40,473 nucleotides of DNA from UBA7477 sp045602925 (GCA_045602925.1 JAZSCN010000007.1:1-40473), one strand, 5' to 3'; shown: positions 31,300 through 40,082, numbered from the stretch's first letter. Numbers and translations: made by a program. Notes: a model not told the origin generated them from the letters alone.

Positions 31300-32292
31300 A
31301 TGCTTCCAAGAGAGATAACCGAGAAAAATGAAAAGCTCATACTATCACAATACGCTTGCTGTGCGTGTGATTCAAAGGGCAGGCAGAGGGTTTCTGAGCT
31401 TGATGATTTAAGAACGGAATTTCAGCGTGACAGGGACAAGATTATTCACTCCAATTCATTCAGAAGGCTAAAGCACAAGACACAGGTTTATCTTATTCCT
31501 ACCGGTGACCATTACCGTACTCGACTAACGCACACGCTTGAGGTTTCGCAGATTGCGAGGACAATTTCGAGGGCGTTATCGCTAAACGAGGACCTGACAG
31601 AAGCTATTGCACTTGGGCACGACCTTGGTCACACACCTTTCGGTCACGCCGGTGAGAGGGCACTCAATGAAGTTTGCGAAGATGGCTTCAAGCACTACGA
31701 ACAGAGTCTAAGAGTTGTAGATTTTATCGAAAAGGAAGGCGACGGCTTAAACCTTACGCACGAGGTTCGTGACGGAATACTAAAGCACACTAACGAGATA
31801 GCTTCCACAAAAGAGGGCTATATTGTACGTTTGGCTGACGTTATCGCTTACATAAATCATGACATTGATGATTCTATTAGGGCAGGTATTATTAGTGAAA
31901 GCGACCTGCCAAAAGAAGCAACCGATATTCTTGGGCATTCACGCTCAGAGAGAATAACGACGCTTGTTCGCTCGGTTGTAAAAAATGGTGCTAGTGAGCT
32001 TAGAATGGATAATGATGTTCAGGCTGCACACGACACCTTACACAAATACATGTTCCAGAATGTATACACAAACCCTGTATGCAAGTCGGAGGAGGCTAAG
32101 GCGAGGGAGCTTATATTAAGGCTTTACTCATACTACGAGAAGAACCCTGACAGGCTCTCCCCTCTTTATCACAGACTTGCCGAGAGATTCGGTATGAGCC
32201 GTGCGATTTGTGACTACATTGCGGGAATGACTGACAGCTACGCTATTTCGACCTTTGAGGGTGCTTTTATACCTAAGGGCTGGAACAGATAA
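31300..32292 (+). CDS. dgt: Deoxyguanosinetriphosphate triphosphohydrolase-like HD protein
   Basis: HD-superfamily enzyme that splits dGTP, or other dNTPs, to the deoxynucleoside and tripolyphosphate, thereby trimming dNTP pools. Family features in 330 residues are FRRLKHKTQV near the start, RTRLTHTLEVSQIARTIS (first metal His), LGHDLGHTPFGHAGE with the HD pair, and IVRLADVIAYINHDIDDS (last metal Asp). I start it at ATG 31300 because AAGGAG lies 10 bases upstream; the GTG at 31291 is only 1 base from that ribosome binding site. dgt directly before dnaG is common in Clostridia. Substrate specificity beyond the family is not shown. Confidence 0.92.
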   Translation: MLPREITEKNEKLILSQYACCACDSKGRQRVSELDDLRTEFQRDRDKIIHSNSFRRLKHKTQVYLIPTGDHYRTRLTHTLEVSQIARTISRALSLNEDLTEAIALGHDLGHTPFGHAGERALNEVCEDGFKHYEQSLRVVDFIEKEGDGLNLTHEVRDGILKHTNEIASTKEGYIVRLADVIAYINHDIDDSIRAGIISESDLPKEATDILGHSRSERITTLVRSVVKNGASELRMDNDVQAAHDTLHKYMFQNVYTNPVCKSEEAKARELILRLYSYYEKNPDRLSPLYHRLAERFGMSRAICDYIAGMTDSYAISTFEGAFIPKGWNR

Positions 32293-32335
32293 TCCAAGTA
32301 GCTTTTACAAAAGACTATTGAAGGGAGGGGCTTTT

Positions 32336-34093
32336 TTGGCATTGCCTGATGATTTTCTATACAGGCTCAAGTCTGCGAACAGGATAACCGATATTATGTC
32401 GAGCTATGCCAACTTGCAGAGGGCCGGCAGGTACTACAAGTGCAACTGCCCGTTCCACTCGGAAAAGACTCCTTCCTGTGTTATATACCCAGATAACGAC
32501 AGCTTCTACTGCTTTGGCTGTGGTGCCGGTGGTGACGTTATCACGTTTATGATGAAGATTTCTAACCTCTCATACATTGAGGCAGTAAAGCTTCTCGCTG
32601 AAAAGTCGGGAATGGCCATGCCGGAGGATGTTGCGAGAGGCGATGAATTTACAAGAAGAAAGCAACGCCTATATGAGATGAACAAGAAGGCGGCGAGGTT
32701 TTTCTTCGAGAACCTAAGAAGTGACAAGGGCAAGGAAGCCAGACTTTATTTAAAGAAGCGTGGGCTTGACTCGGCTACAATTCAAAAATACGGACTTGGA
32801 TACGCTTGTGCTACCTGGACGACGCTCAAGGATTATATGCTCGGTGAGGGTTACTCGGAAAAGGAGCTTATTGATGCTTCACTTATTGCTCAGTCTTCAA
32901 AGTCGGGCAGGACATACGACTTCTTTATGGACAGAGTTATGTTCCCTTTTATAAATCTTCAGGGGCAAATCGTGGGCTTTGGTGGAAGGACGCTTTCCTC
33001 TGATGACCCGAGAAAATACTTAAACACAAGAGAGACTATTGTATACAAGAAAAGCTCGTTTTTGTTCTCGATGAATTTTGCAAAATCCATGGCAGCAAAG
33101 CAAAAGAGGCTACTTTTATGTGAGGGAAATATGGATGTTATTTCTCTCAACCAGGCCGGCTTTGAGAATGCTGTTGCGACCTGTGGAACTGCAATCACTG
33201 ACGAGCACGCAAGAATAATGGCACAGTATGTTAACGAGGTTGTCATTTGCTACGACTCTGATGAGGCCGGACAAAAGGCAAGCACCAAGGCAATCAACAT
33301 GCTGTCGCAGGTGGGAGTTCACACTAAGGTGCTTAAAATGGAGGGTGCTAAAGACCCTGACGAATTTATACAGAAGTTCGGCAAGGAGAGGTTCGCTTAC
33401 ATTCTTGACAACTCCGAGGGCGCGCTCGCTTATAATCTACACAAGGCTAAGAGTGGGCTTGATATGGACACGGACATTGGCCGTATTGAGTACATAAAGA
33501 GGGCTTCGCAGATTATTTCTGAAATTGACTCAAAGCTCGAGCGTGAAATTTACATATCCAAGCTTGCAGACGAGGTTAAAATCTCTAAGGTTGTTATTAC
33601 TGAAGAGGTTGAAAACAACATACGCAAGCGAAAGACTGCTTACTCAAAAAAGAGCTGGCAACAGACGGTTACCGAGGCTTCGAGGATGACTGACATCAAG
33701 ACCGGTGAACCGACCGTACGCACGAGAGGTATTAAGGCTCAGGAGGGCGTTATAGCTTATCTTTTCATACACCCTGATGCAATAAAGCTTGTATCCCAAT
33801 CGCTTAGCGAGGAGATGTTCTCTTCAGACATACTAAGGCGAATTTACAAGAGCTTGAAGGCAAAGCTCGAGGGCTCGCTTGACTACTCGCTATCGGCTTT
33901 TGCTGAAGAATTCACTGCTGACGAGATGGGCAGGCTTACTAAGCTTTACAATCTCACTAAGGAAATTCCGATAACGGATGAAACCTTATCAGAATACATT
34001 AGTGTTATAAAAAGCGACTATGAGAAATCCTTGCGAGAGCAGAGTGGCGAAATCGACCTTGCTGCTATTGCAAGGAGAAAACGCAAGGACTAA
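32336..34093 (+). CDS. dnaG: DNA primase
   Basis: Makes RNA primers for Okazaki fragments. From a TTG start at 32336-32338 the protein reads MALPDDFLYRLKSANRI, the normal DnaG N-terminus. A GGGAGGGG ribosome binding site lies 5 bases before it. A longer reading frame back to 32255 would overlap dgt and has no family similarity. The 585 residues contain the CHC2 zinc finger (C38, H41, C59, C62). The catalytic core and Toprim domain follow (CEGNMD with the metal Glu near residue 260, then CYDSDEAGQKA), and the C-terminal helical domain contacts the DnaB-type helicase. It is followed by rpoD after 25 bases. Confidence 0.95.
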   Translation: MALPDDFLYRLKSANRITDIMSSYANLQRAGRYYKCNCPFHSEKTPSCVIYPDNDSFYCFGCGAGGDVITFMMKISNLSYIEAVKLLAEKSGMAMPEDVARGDEFTRRKQRLYEMNKKAARFFFENLRSDKGKEARLYLKKRGLDSATIQKYGLGYACATWTTLKDYMLGEGYSEKELIDASLIAQSSKSGRTYDFFMDRVMFPFINLQGQIVGFGGRTLSSDDPRKYLNTRETIVYKKSSFLFSMNFAKSMAAKQKRLLLCEGNMDVISLNQAGFENAVATCGTAITDEHARIMAQYVNEVVICYDSDEAGQKASTKAINMLSQVGVHTKVLKMEGAKDPDEFIQKFGKERFAYILDNSEGALAYNLHKAKSGLDMDTDIGRIEYIKRASQIISEIDSKLEREIYISKLADEVKISKVVITEEVENNIRKRKTAYSKKSWQQTVTEASRMTDIKTGEPTVRTRGIKAQEGVIAYLFIHPDAIKLVSQSLSEEMFSSDILRRIYKSLKAKLEGSLDYSLSAFAEEFTADEMGRLTKLYNLTKEIPITDETLSEYISVIKSDYEKSLREQSGEIDLAAIARRKRKD

Positions 34094-34118
34094 CAAATTC
34101 ACAGGAGGAATTACTGAT

Positions 34119-35228
34119 ATGAACAACGACAAGAAGCAGATTCTCGAAAACCTTATGGAGCATGGCAAGGCTGCCGGAAAGCTCTCGACAAAGGATATTA
34201 CTGACGCTCTGGAAAAGCTCGACTTTGATGTAGAGCAGATGGACAAGTTCTATGATGACTGTGCTGCATTCAACATTATTATCATAGACGATATTGCACC
34301 TGATAACGACGACAATCTTATGATGATTCCGTCTGAAAACGAAGGCGACGAGGATATGATTGACCTTTCGCTCTCGACTGATGGTGTTGCGATTGATGAC
34401 CCTGTTAAGATTTATCTTAAGGAAATCGGTCGTGTTCCACTTCTTACTGCTGAAGAAGAAATTCAGCTTGCTGAGCTTATGAGCTGTGGTGATGAAAAGA
34501 AGGCTAAGGCTGCGAGAAAACGTCTTTCAGAGGCAAACCTTAGACTTGTTGTTTCTATCGCTAAGAGATATGTTGGCAGAGGTATGAGCTTCTTAGACCT
34601 TATTCAGGAAGGCAACCTAGGTCTTATCAAGGCTGTAGAAAAGTTCGACTACACTAAGGGCTTTAAGTTCTCGACATATGCAACCTGGTGGATTAGGCAG
34701 GCTATCACAAGAGCCATAGCTGACCAGGCAAGAACTATTCGTATACCTGTTCACATGGTTGAGACTATCACTAAGGTTAAGAAGGTATCAAGCCAGCTTC
34801 TTCACCAGAACGGTCATGACCCGAGCCCTGAGGACATTGCTGTAGAGCTTGATATGCCGGTTGAGAGGGTAAGAGAGATTATGAGAATTGCTCAGGACCC
34901 TGTTTCTCTTGAGACTCCTATTGGTGAAGAAGAAGATTCACATCTTGGTGACTTTATTGAAGATGAAAATGCTCCTGCTCCTGCTGATGCGGCTTCGCTC
35001 GTACTCTTGAAGGAACAGATTAATCAGGTGCTTTCTACTCTTACACCTAGAGAAGAGGCTGTACTGAGACTTCGTTTTGGTCTTGAAGATGGTCGTTCAA
35101 GAACACTTGAAGAGGTTGGACAGCAGTTCAACGTTACTCGTGAGCGTATTAGACAGATTGAAGCTAAGGCTTTAAGAAAGCTCCGTCATCCGAACAGAAG
35201 CAACAAGGTAAGAGATTACCTCGACTAA
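34119..35228 (+). CDS. rpoD: Primary RNA polymerase sigma factor (sigma-70/SigA)
   Basis: Housekeeping sigma factor. The 369-residue length is that of a Gram-positive SigA without the large proteobacterial non-conserved region. Visible parts are an N-terminal region 1.1 (about 5-45), an acidic linker (about 55-85), region 1.2 (DDPVKIYLKEIGRVPLL), region 2 (RLVVSIAKRYVGRGMSFLDLIQEGN and YATWWIRQAITRAIADQ), region 3, and region 4 with the HTH (LEEVGQQFNVTRERIRQIEAKAL). The start is ATG 34119 (MNNDKKQ) with AGGAGG 10 bases upstream; an in-frame extension to 34020 lies inside dnaG. dnaG-rpoD is the macromolecular-synthesis arrangement. Confidence 0.98.
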   Translation: MNNDKKQILENLMEHGKAAGKLSTKDITDALEKLDFDVEQMDKFYDDCAAFNIIIIDDIAPDNDDNLMMIPSENEGDEDMIDLSLSTDGVAIDDPVKIYLKEIGRVPLLTAEEEIQLAELMSCGDEKKAKAARKRLSEANLRLVVSIAKRYVGRGMSFLDLIQEGNLGLIKAVEKFDYTKGFKFSTYATWWIRQAITRAIADQARTIRIPVHMVETITKVKKVSSQLLHQNGHDPSPEDIAVELDMPVERVREIMRIAQDPVSLETPIGEEEDSHLGDFIEDENAPAPADAASLVLLKEQINQVLSTLTPREEAVLRLRFGLEDGRSRTLEEVGQQFNVTRERIRQIEAKALRKLRHPNRSNKVRDYLD

Positions 35229-35241
35229 ACGGAGGATAAAA

Positions 35242-35649
35242 TTGTTTATTACACTTGAAACTGATTACGCGATAAGAATTATATCCTGTCTTGCTGATGC
35301 TGATGGGAAGCTTGGTGCAAAGGAAATTTCCGAGCTGGCATCTGTTACACACAGGTTTGTGCTTAAAATCACCGGAAAGCTTTGTACTGCCGGAATTGTT
35401 ATGTCATACAAGGGCAAGTCGGGTGGCTACGCTCTGGCTAAGTCCCCTTCTGAGATTACTCTTTGTGACATACTTGATGCGATTGAAGGCCCATACAGCA
35501 TAAGCCGTTGTCTTGCTCCGGGTGGAGAATGCACGAGAGGTATGTCGGGGCGATGCTGCTTCCAATGTGCATTCGCTGAGATAAACGACAATGTTCGTAA
35601 AATGCTATCTCAGTACACTATTGAAAATCTCCACGCAAGACGAAAATAG
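35242..35649 (+). CDS. Rrf2-family transcriptional regulator
   Basis: Winged-helix regulator of the Rrf2 family, which includes IscR, NsrR and CymR. The 135 residues have the N-terminal HTH (TDYAIRIISCLA, then ITGKLCTAGIV and SYKGKSGGYALAKSP). The C-terminal cysteines C90, C97, C105, C106 and C109 are in spacing suited to an iron-sulfur cluster, as in IscR or NsrR. The start is TTG at 35242 with GGAGG 6 bases upstream. It lies 13 bases after rpoD and ends at a strong terminator, so it rides on the dnaG-rpoD transcript. Its targets are unknown; no isc or suf genes are nearby. Confidence 0.92.
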   Translation: MFITLETDYAIRIISCLADADGKLGAKEISELASVTHRFVLKITGKLCTAGIVMSYKGKSGGYALAKSPSEITLCDILDAIEGPYSISRCLAPGGECTRGMSGRCCFQCAFAEINDNVRKMLSQYTIENLHARRK

Positions 35650-35658
35650 CATACATAA

Positions 35659-35695
35659 AAGCTCTCACACCGTAAGGTATGAGAGCTTGATTTTT
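35659..35695. terminator. Bidirectional terminator after the Rrf2 gene
   Basis: Stem AAGCTCTCA/TGAGAGCTT (35659-35667, 35680-35688) extended by ACC/GGT around a small loop; GATTTTTA follows on the plus strand and TTTTATG on the minus strand. Confidence 0.9.
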
Positions 35696-35699
35696 ATCT

Positions 35700-36197
35700 T
35701 TAGTTTTTCTTAGAAGCAAGCTTTGAGATGCTCAGCACAGCAAGTAGCATATTGATGAAGAATCCTATAATAAGCATTGTCCAGCTTGTAGAGAAGCTTT
35801 CTGTGAGGGCGTTCATATCGCTGCCGAACAGTTTTTCGACCATACTATCCTTCCCTATTCCGAACAAAAAGAAGGTAGTAAACATCTTGACATTAGAGGC
35901 TACAAAAGCAGTAGCTATAAACAGCATTATTGCCTGGATTGCGAGTACCTCTTTATTAGTCTTTTTGAAGGCTATGACGGCTTCTATACCACAAGCTAAT
36001 AATGCGAGGACATATAGCACAAATGCTACTGCATAGACAGCGAGCAATGGTGTTGTGCTTTTTTCAAGGTCGATATCAGGTATAGTAAATACGCAAGAAA
36101 AAACTGCTATTGCGACAAATACATATGCAACGATTACGCTTACTCTATAACGCTTTTCGCTCTTATGGAGCTTATCATATTTTATCTGCTTACTCAT
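35700..36197 (-). CDS. Four-TM membrane protein of unknown function
   Basis: 165-residue integral membrane protein with a basic N-terminus (about 17 residues) and four predicted spans (about 18-40, 50-76, 84-110 and 138-158). I do not recognise a family. Its ATG overlaps the 3' end of the CorC-like gene by 8 bases (ATGAGTAA), so the two are translationally coupled and transcribed together; a functional link is inferred only from that. It ends at the bidirectional terminator shared with the Rrf2 gene. Confidence 0.75.
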   Translation of the reverse strand: MSKQIKYDKLHKSEKRYRVSVIVAYVFVAIAVFSCVFTIPDIDLEKSTTPLLAVYAVAFVLYVLALLACGIEAVIAFKKTNKEVLAIQAIMLFIATAFVASNVKMFTTFFLFGIGKDSMVEKLFGSDMNALTESFSTSWTMLIIGFFINMLLAVLSISKLASKKN

Positions 36198-37440
36198 CCT
36201 GCTGATTTTCCTCTCTAAGCTTAACTTTGACTCTATAAATCTTATGCTCGTCTGATTCTAATACTGTGAGCTCTACCTTATCATCTGAAACGACCTCGTT
36301 AGCCTGAGGAATTTCTCCGGCAAGCTCCATTACATAGCCGCCGAGCGAAGCCATTTCGCTTTCGATAAAGCCACCCGGAAGCTCCATTCTTTCGAGCATA
36401 TCATAGATAGACATTTCTGCGTCGACCACATACTCGCCTTCTGAGAGCTTAACAATTGTGGTATCCTCGATATCGTCGCTTTCGTCATAAATTTCGCCAA
36501 CGAGTTCTTCGATAATGTCCTCTAAGGTTACGATACCCTGGGTTCCGCCGTACTCGTCGTGGACAACTGCCATATGCATTTTTTCCTTCTGCATGGTTCT
36601 AAGGGCTTGTGAAACCTTTGTATGCTCGATAAGGTGGGCAGGCTCCATAATTATGCTTCTTATATCCTTACCGCCCTCGAGATAGAGCTTATAAAAGTCG
36701 CCCTGCAAAAGCACGCCGATAATATTGTCTATTGAATCCTCGAACACAGGCAATCTTGAATAACTTGAATCCATAAATGCCTGCTTTATATCCTCGAGGC
36801 TATCATTAACCTCGATACCTGTTACATTAACTCTTGGCACTAAAATTTCGCCAACTGTTTTTTCGTCAAACTCGAGTGCAGAACGAACAAGGTCAGATTC
36901 CTGCTCCTCAAGCACGCCTTCGTCTTCGATTTCGTCAATAATATATTTAAGCTCGTCTTCTGTCATTGTTGGTTGCTTATCCTCAGAGGCAAAGAGCTTT
37001 GACACGCCTCTTTGCAGCCACAAAAACGGCATTACAACCGGAGTTATGATAAACATAAAGCCAGCGAGGATTGGAGCCATAAAGAGTACGAAGCCTTCTG
37101 CATGCTCCTTAGCGAGTCCCTTTGGGGTGATTTCGCCAAATATTAAAACCGTTACTGTCATTACTGCTGTAGCTATTCCCACGCCGCCCTGGCCGAAATA
37201 CTTAATAAACACTACTGTTGCCAGAGATGACGACAGGATATTCACGACGTTATTACCGATAAGTATTGCTGTAAGTGCTTTATCGAATTTTTCGAGAATA
37301 TCGAGAGCTATTGTTGCTTTTGTATTACCGTTACCTGCGAGATTTTTCAGTCTTATTCTATTTACAGATGAGAATGCCGTTTCAGTAGCTGAAAATACCG
37401 CTGAAAAGAATACCAAAACGACGATTATGAATATGTCCAT
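36190..37440 (-). CDS. CNNM/CorC-type transporter (HlyC/CorC, UPF0053)
   Basis: Membrane transporter of the CNNM/CorC superfamily, implicated in magnesium or sodium efflux. The 416 residues begin with the DUF21 membrane domain (about four spans; SATETAFSSVNRIRL and the GNNVVNILSS helix). A CBS pair follows (DSSYSRLPVFED and MHMAVVHDEYGGTQGIVTLEDIIEEL), then the C-terminal CorC/HlyC domain (SEGEYVVDAEMSI). I start it at ATG 37438-37440 with AAGGAAT before it; the track's longer frame begins at a Met in the promoter region. It overlaps the four-TM gene by 8 bases. Earlier annotations call such proteins hemolysins. Confidence 0.93.
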   Translation of the reverse strand: MDIFIIVVLVFFSAVFSATETAFSSVNRIRLKNLAGNGNTKATIALDILEKFDKALTAILIGNNVVNILSSSLATVVFIKYFGQGGVGIATAVMTVTVLIFGEITPKGLAKEHAEGFVLFMAPILAGFMFIITPVVMPFLWLQRGVSKLFASEDKQPTMTEDELKYIIDEIEDEGVLEEQESDLVRSALEFDEKTVGEILVPRVNVTGIEVNDSLEDIKQAFMDSSYSRLPVFEDSIDNIIGVLLQGDFYKLYLEGGKDIRSIIMEPAHLIEHTKVSQALRTMQKEKMHMAVVHDEYGGTQGIVTLEDIIEELVGEIYDESDDIEDTTIVKLSEGEYVVDAEMSIYDMLERMELPGGFIESEMASLGGYVMELAGEIPQANEVVSDDKVELTVLESDEHKIYRVKVKLREENQQDE

Positions 37441-37488
37441 AATAATTCCTTTCTTTAATATCTGTATAAACGCATTTACACATCTTAT

Positions 37489-37517
37489 ATAATAGCACAT
37501 TACTATGCTTTTTGCAA
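37489..37517 (-). promoter_or_regulatory. Promoter of the CorC-like operon
   Basis: Minus strand: -35 TTGCAA (37512-37517), 17-base spacer, -10 TATTAT (37489-37494) with extended ATGTGC. It lies inside the longest open frame of the gene, which excludes the longer start. Confidence 0.75.
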
Positions 37518-37582
37518 GTGATTTGATGCCAAATTTTGTACAAATAACGTTTATACATTATTATCTCGATTATATAAAGCCC

Positions 37583-37611
37583 TTGAAATTCGCTGTTTTT
37601 TGGTGTATAAT
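37583..37611 (+). promoter_or_regulatory. GtrA-like gene promoter
   Basis: -35 TTGAAA (37583-37588), 17-base spacer, perfect -10 TATAAT (37606-37611), with a GGAGG ribosome binding site about 20 bases on. It diverges from the CorC-like promoter. Confidence 0.82.
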
Positions 37612-37643
37612 TGAATATGACATACACTACGGAGGTTTATGCG

Positions 37644-38144
37644 ATGTCTGAAAATGAAATTAAGAGCACTACAGAAAAGAGAGACATCTTCGACAAGATT
37701 ATGTCGCTTCCGCTACTGAGGCTTTTTGAAAAACCATATAAAAAATACAAGGATGTTTTATTATACCTATTCTTTGGGGTTCTCACGACTGTAATCAGTC
37801 TTTTGAGCTTCTGGTTCTTTGGGACTACTCTTTCGCTGAACATTCACGTTGCAAATGTGATATCGTGGATATTGGCAGTTGCGTTTGCTTACGTCACAAA
37901 CAGGACCTGGGTATTCAAGGAGCATGCACATGGTAGCAAGGCTATTTTCAAGGAGATTATTGACTTTGCTGCGGGCAGGCTTTTCACACTTGGTGTTGAA
38001 GAGCTAATGCTGTTTGTATTCGTTGACCTATTAGACTTTGACAAGAATATTATCAAGCTTATCTGCCAGGTTGTAGTGGTTATACTAAACTACGTTATCA
38101 GCAAGCTCTTCGTATTCAAGAAAAAAGAAGATAAAAACAAGTAG
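37644..38144 (+). CDS. GtrA-like membrane flippase
   Basis: GtrA family (PF04138), small four-span membrane proteins thought to translocate polyprenyl-phosphate sugars for cell-surface glycosylation. The 166 residues have a 40-residue cytoplasmic N-terminus and four spans (about 46-66, 72-93, 113-134 and 140-158). The conserved N-R-T-W-V-F-K motif follows span 2, and the C-terminus is NYVISKLFVFKKKEDKNK. The start is ATG 37644 (MSENEIK) with GGAGG; the track's upstream frame begins at the -10. No glycosyltransferase is adjacent, so the sugar is unknown. Confidence 0.9.
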   Translation: MSENEIKSTTEKRDIFDKIMSLPLLRLFEKPYKKYKDVLLYLFFGVLTTVISLLSFWFFGTTLSLNIHVANVISWILAVAFAYVTNRTWVFKEHAHGSKAIFKEIIDFAAGRLFTLGVEELMLFVFVDLLDFDKNIIKLICQVVVVILNYVISKLFVFKKKEDKNK

Positions 38145-38227
38145 CATAAGCGTAGGGGCAAGTCGCCTTGGGCGATTTACTTTCAGCTTCAACAAGCTAA
38201 CTGTTGGCTTCTAAGCAAAAAATAAAA

Positions 38228-38265
38228 CAGTAAAAGCGTGTTCATAACGGACACGCTTTTTACTG
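38228..38265. terminator. Bidirectional terminator between GtrA and DUF4097 genes
   Basis: Stem AGTAAAAGCGTGT/ACACGCTTTTTACT with a 9-base loop; T-runs lie in the stems on both strands. Upstream (38145-38227) there is only a small TCGCC/GGCGA hairpin (38163-38176) and nothing else recognisable. Confidence 0.82.
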
Positions 38266-38283
38266 CTTATGGGGTGTTTTATG

Positions 38284-39108
38284 TTAATTATCTCTTAGAC
38301 CTGTATTGATATTAATATCGCCTATTCCACAATCTGCGTCGATGAGGATGCTACCTCTACCGCTGTTTCCTTCAACCTCGTCACCGTTGAACACTACGTC
38401 ACCGATACCGCTATCAGCAGATACGCTATAATTGTCGGAATTGAGGTTGATACTGATTTCACCTACGCCACCGTCGATTGTTGCGCCGGATGTAATATCG
38501 CTGTTATTGATAGTGAACCTTCCTACTCCGCCTTCAACCTTACAGTTGCCGATTAAAGAATCTCTAACAACGCACTTGCCTACGCCCATATCGACGTCGA
38601 GGCTCTTAGCTGTAACATTGCTGAGTGTGCTTTCTCCTACGCCACAATCGAGGTCGAACACTTCACAGCTTACATCAGATACTGTAAGAGTTCCAACGCC
38701 ATGGTCGATTGAAATCTCGTTATAAAGCTTTTCAGGTAATGTTACTACGATTTCGCCATCATCCTCTGAACTAAATCCAAATACGATTATACCTTCATTA
38801 TCATATTCAATTTCGAGCTCGCCGTTTTCGATTTCGAGTTCAAAATCTTCCCTTACGATATCTTTACATGTAACGGAGAGAGTATCGCCCTTTTCAATTT
38901 TAACATTTGTGAGGTCTGAATTTATGCTGACGCGTGTAATGCTCTGTGCTTCTTCGGCAGTAATTTCCGGAGTAAAGTCAGACTTATCGCCTTCACCGAA
39001 CACAAATCCGAGTTCTGATATACTATCAACGTGTGGCGCACAGATTCCGATGATAATTGCTCCGACTACTATAAAGCCGAGCGAAATAATATACTTAATT
39101 GCTTTCAT
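38284..39108 (-). CDS. DUF4097-type beta-repeat protein, membrane-anchored
   Basis: 274-residue protein with an N-terminal membrane anchor or signal segment (about 6-25, IISLGFIVVGAIIIGIC) and an extracytoplasmic domain. The domain is built of seven spaced five-residue repeats: DHGVG, DCGVG, DMGVG, EGGVG, DGGVG, DSGIG and DCGIG, about 20 residues apart, the pattern of a right-handed beta-helix (DUF4097/DUF4098 adhesin-like family). It is the last gene of the PadR-DUF1700-DUF4097 cassette, with GGAGG before the ATG and 14 bases after the DUF1700 stop. The cassette suggests an envelope sensing or stress role, but no activity is established. Confidence 0.9.
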   Translation of the reverse strand: MKAIKYIISLGFIVVGAIIIGICAPHVDSISELGFVFGEGDKSDFTPEITAEEAQSITRVSINSDLTNVKIEKGDTLSVTCKDIVREDFELEIENGELEIEYDNEGIIVFGFSSEDDGEIVVTLPEKLYNEISIDHGVGTLTVSDVSCEVFDLDCGVGESTLSNVTAKSLDVDMGVGKCVVRDSLIGNCKVEGGVGRFTINNSDITSGATIDGGVGEISINLNSDNYSVSADSGIGDVVFNGDEVEGNSGRGSILIDADCGIGDININTGLRDN

Positions 39109-39122
39109 ATCTATGCACCTCC

Positions 39123-39722
39123 TTAACCGTTAACGAAGCTCGAGAGGCCTTTGCAAACCTTTTTTACAAGCTTTATCATAAGTTTAATAAACACCACTGT
39201 GCATGGGATTGTTATCAGACCGATTACGCCGAATGCAACAAGTCCGATACCGATAAGTGTTCCGCCTGCCCATGCTGATGAGAACAGCTTGATTACACCA
39301 CCGACAAGACCGCCTACAGAAAGTGCAACTACTACGACGTTAATTGCGAAGATTGCTACTGCGAGTGCAATGATTATTGCAATTCCTACAATCCAGAGTG
39401 GGAAGGATATAATTCCTATAAGAAGTGCAAGTGCAAATCTTTCGGAGCCTTTCTTCTTTTCTTCCGGAGTGCTTCCTGGTACGTTTTCATTGTGGTTCTG
39501 ATAGACAAATCCTACATTTGGCTTTGTTTTTACGCCGTTTTCCTTTAAAATCTGTTCAGCGCAGGCTGCCGGGTCACCGAGTGCCTTGAGCGCTTCTTCT
39601 TCACTTGCGCAGTCCTCAAAATACTCTTCGTAGTATCTGAGGGCTGAGTTCCTCTCTTCGACACTGAGTGATGCAAGCTTTACACTCAGAACGTCCATAA
39701 ATTCTTTCTTCGATGCCATCAT
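39123..39722 (-). CDS. DUF1700 membrane protein
   Basis: 199-residue protein. The N-terminal cytosolic domain (about 1-65) has the DUF1700 signature MDVLSVKLASLSVEERNSALRYYEEYFEDC followed by ALGDPAACAEQIL. About three hydrophobic segments follow (near 92-118, 120-142 and 150-182). The ATG overlaps the padR stop by four bases (ATGA), so the two are translationally coupled. In many Firmicutes DUF1700 proteins sit between a PadR regulator and a DUF4097 protein, as here; the common view is that they act as membrane partners of the sensor, which is inference. Confidence 0.92.
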   Translation of the reverse strand: MMASKKEFMDVLSVKLASLSVEERNSALRYYEEYFEDCASEEEALKALGDPAACAEQILKENGVKTKPNVGFVYQNHNENVPGSTPEEKKKGSERFALALLIGIISFPLWIVGIAIIIALAVAIFAINVVVVALSVGGLVGGVIKLFSSAWAGGTLIGIGLVAFGVIGLITIPCTVVFIKLMIKLVKKVCKGLSSFVNG

Positions 39723-40039
39723 ACTGCTACACCCCTTTTTTCTAACACGCTATCTATCTTATCCTTATACAGCTTCCATTCTTCTTTATAGAGATTGAGT
39801 GAAGCGACACCCTTTGGAGTAACCTTATAGTATCTTCTATTTCTACCCATATACTCCTTATCGTACGTCTCCAGGCAATCATCCTTCTGAAGTCTTCTAA
39901 GTACCGGATAAAGTGTAGATTCGCTGACTTCAATAGCTACGCGAACATCCTGTGTAATTTTATAACCGTAGGTTTCCTCCCTGGCAACGATTGAAAGCAC
40001 CATTGCATCAAGAAGTGTTGAGCTTACAGGGAAAGTCAT
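39719..40039 (-). CDS. PadR-family transcriptional regulator
   Basis: 106-residue winged-helix repressor of the small PadR type (subfamily 2). Features are LLDAMVLSIVAREETYGYKI at the start of the HTH, the recognition helix with STLYPVLRRLQKDDCLE, the wing GRNRRYYKVTPKG and a C-terminal dimerisation helix. The ATG is preceded by AAGGAGG with good spacing. It is the first gene of the cassette, behind a consensus promoter overlaid by a perfect palindrome, which is best read as autoregulation. Confidence 0.95.
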   Translation of the reverse strand: MTFPVSSTLLDAMVLSIVAREETYGYKITQDVRVAIEVSESTLYPVLRRLQKDDCLETYDKEYMGRNRRYYKVTPKGVASLNLYKEEWKLYKDKIDSVLEKRGVAV

Positions 40040-40082
40040 ACTCTCTCCTCCTTACTATTTTTAATCGGTTATTGTAACCTTG

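Noticed and set aside
32255..32335. 27-codon N-terminal extension of dnaG
   Set aside because: It overlaps dgt, lacks a ribosome binding site and does not match the DnaG N-terminus.
34020..34118. 33-codon N-terminal extension of rpoD
   Set aside because: It lies inside the 3' end of dnaG; AGGAGG and the ATG at 34119 give the normal sigma factor start.
38432..38725. Regularly spaced repeats that might be a CRISPR array
   Set aside because: They are the codons of the GVG/GIG protein repeats in a DUF4097 gene; the repeats are degenerate and only about 15 to 20 bases long with no conserved spacers.
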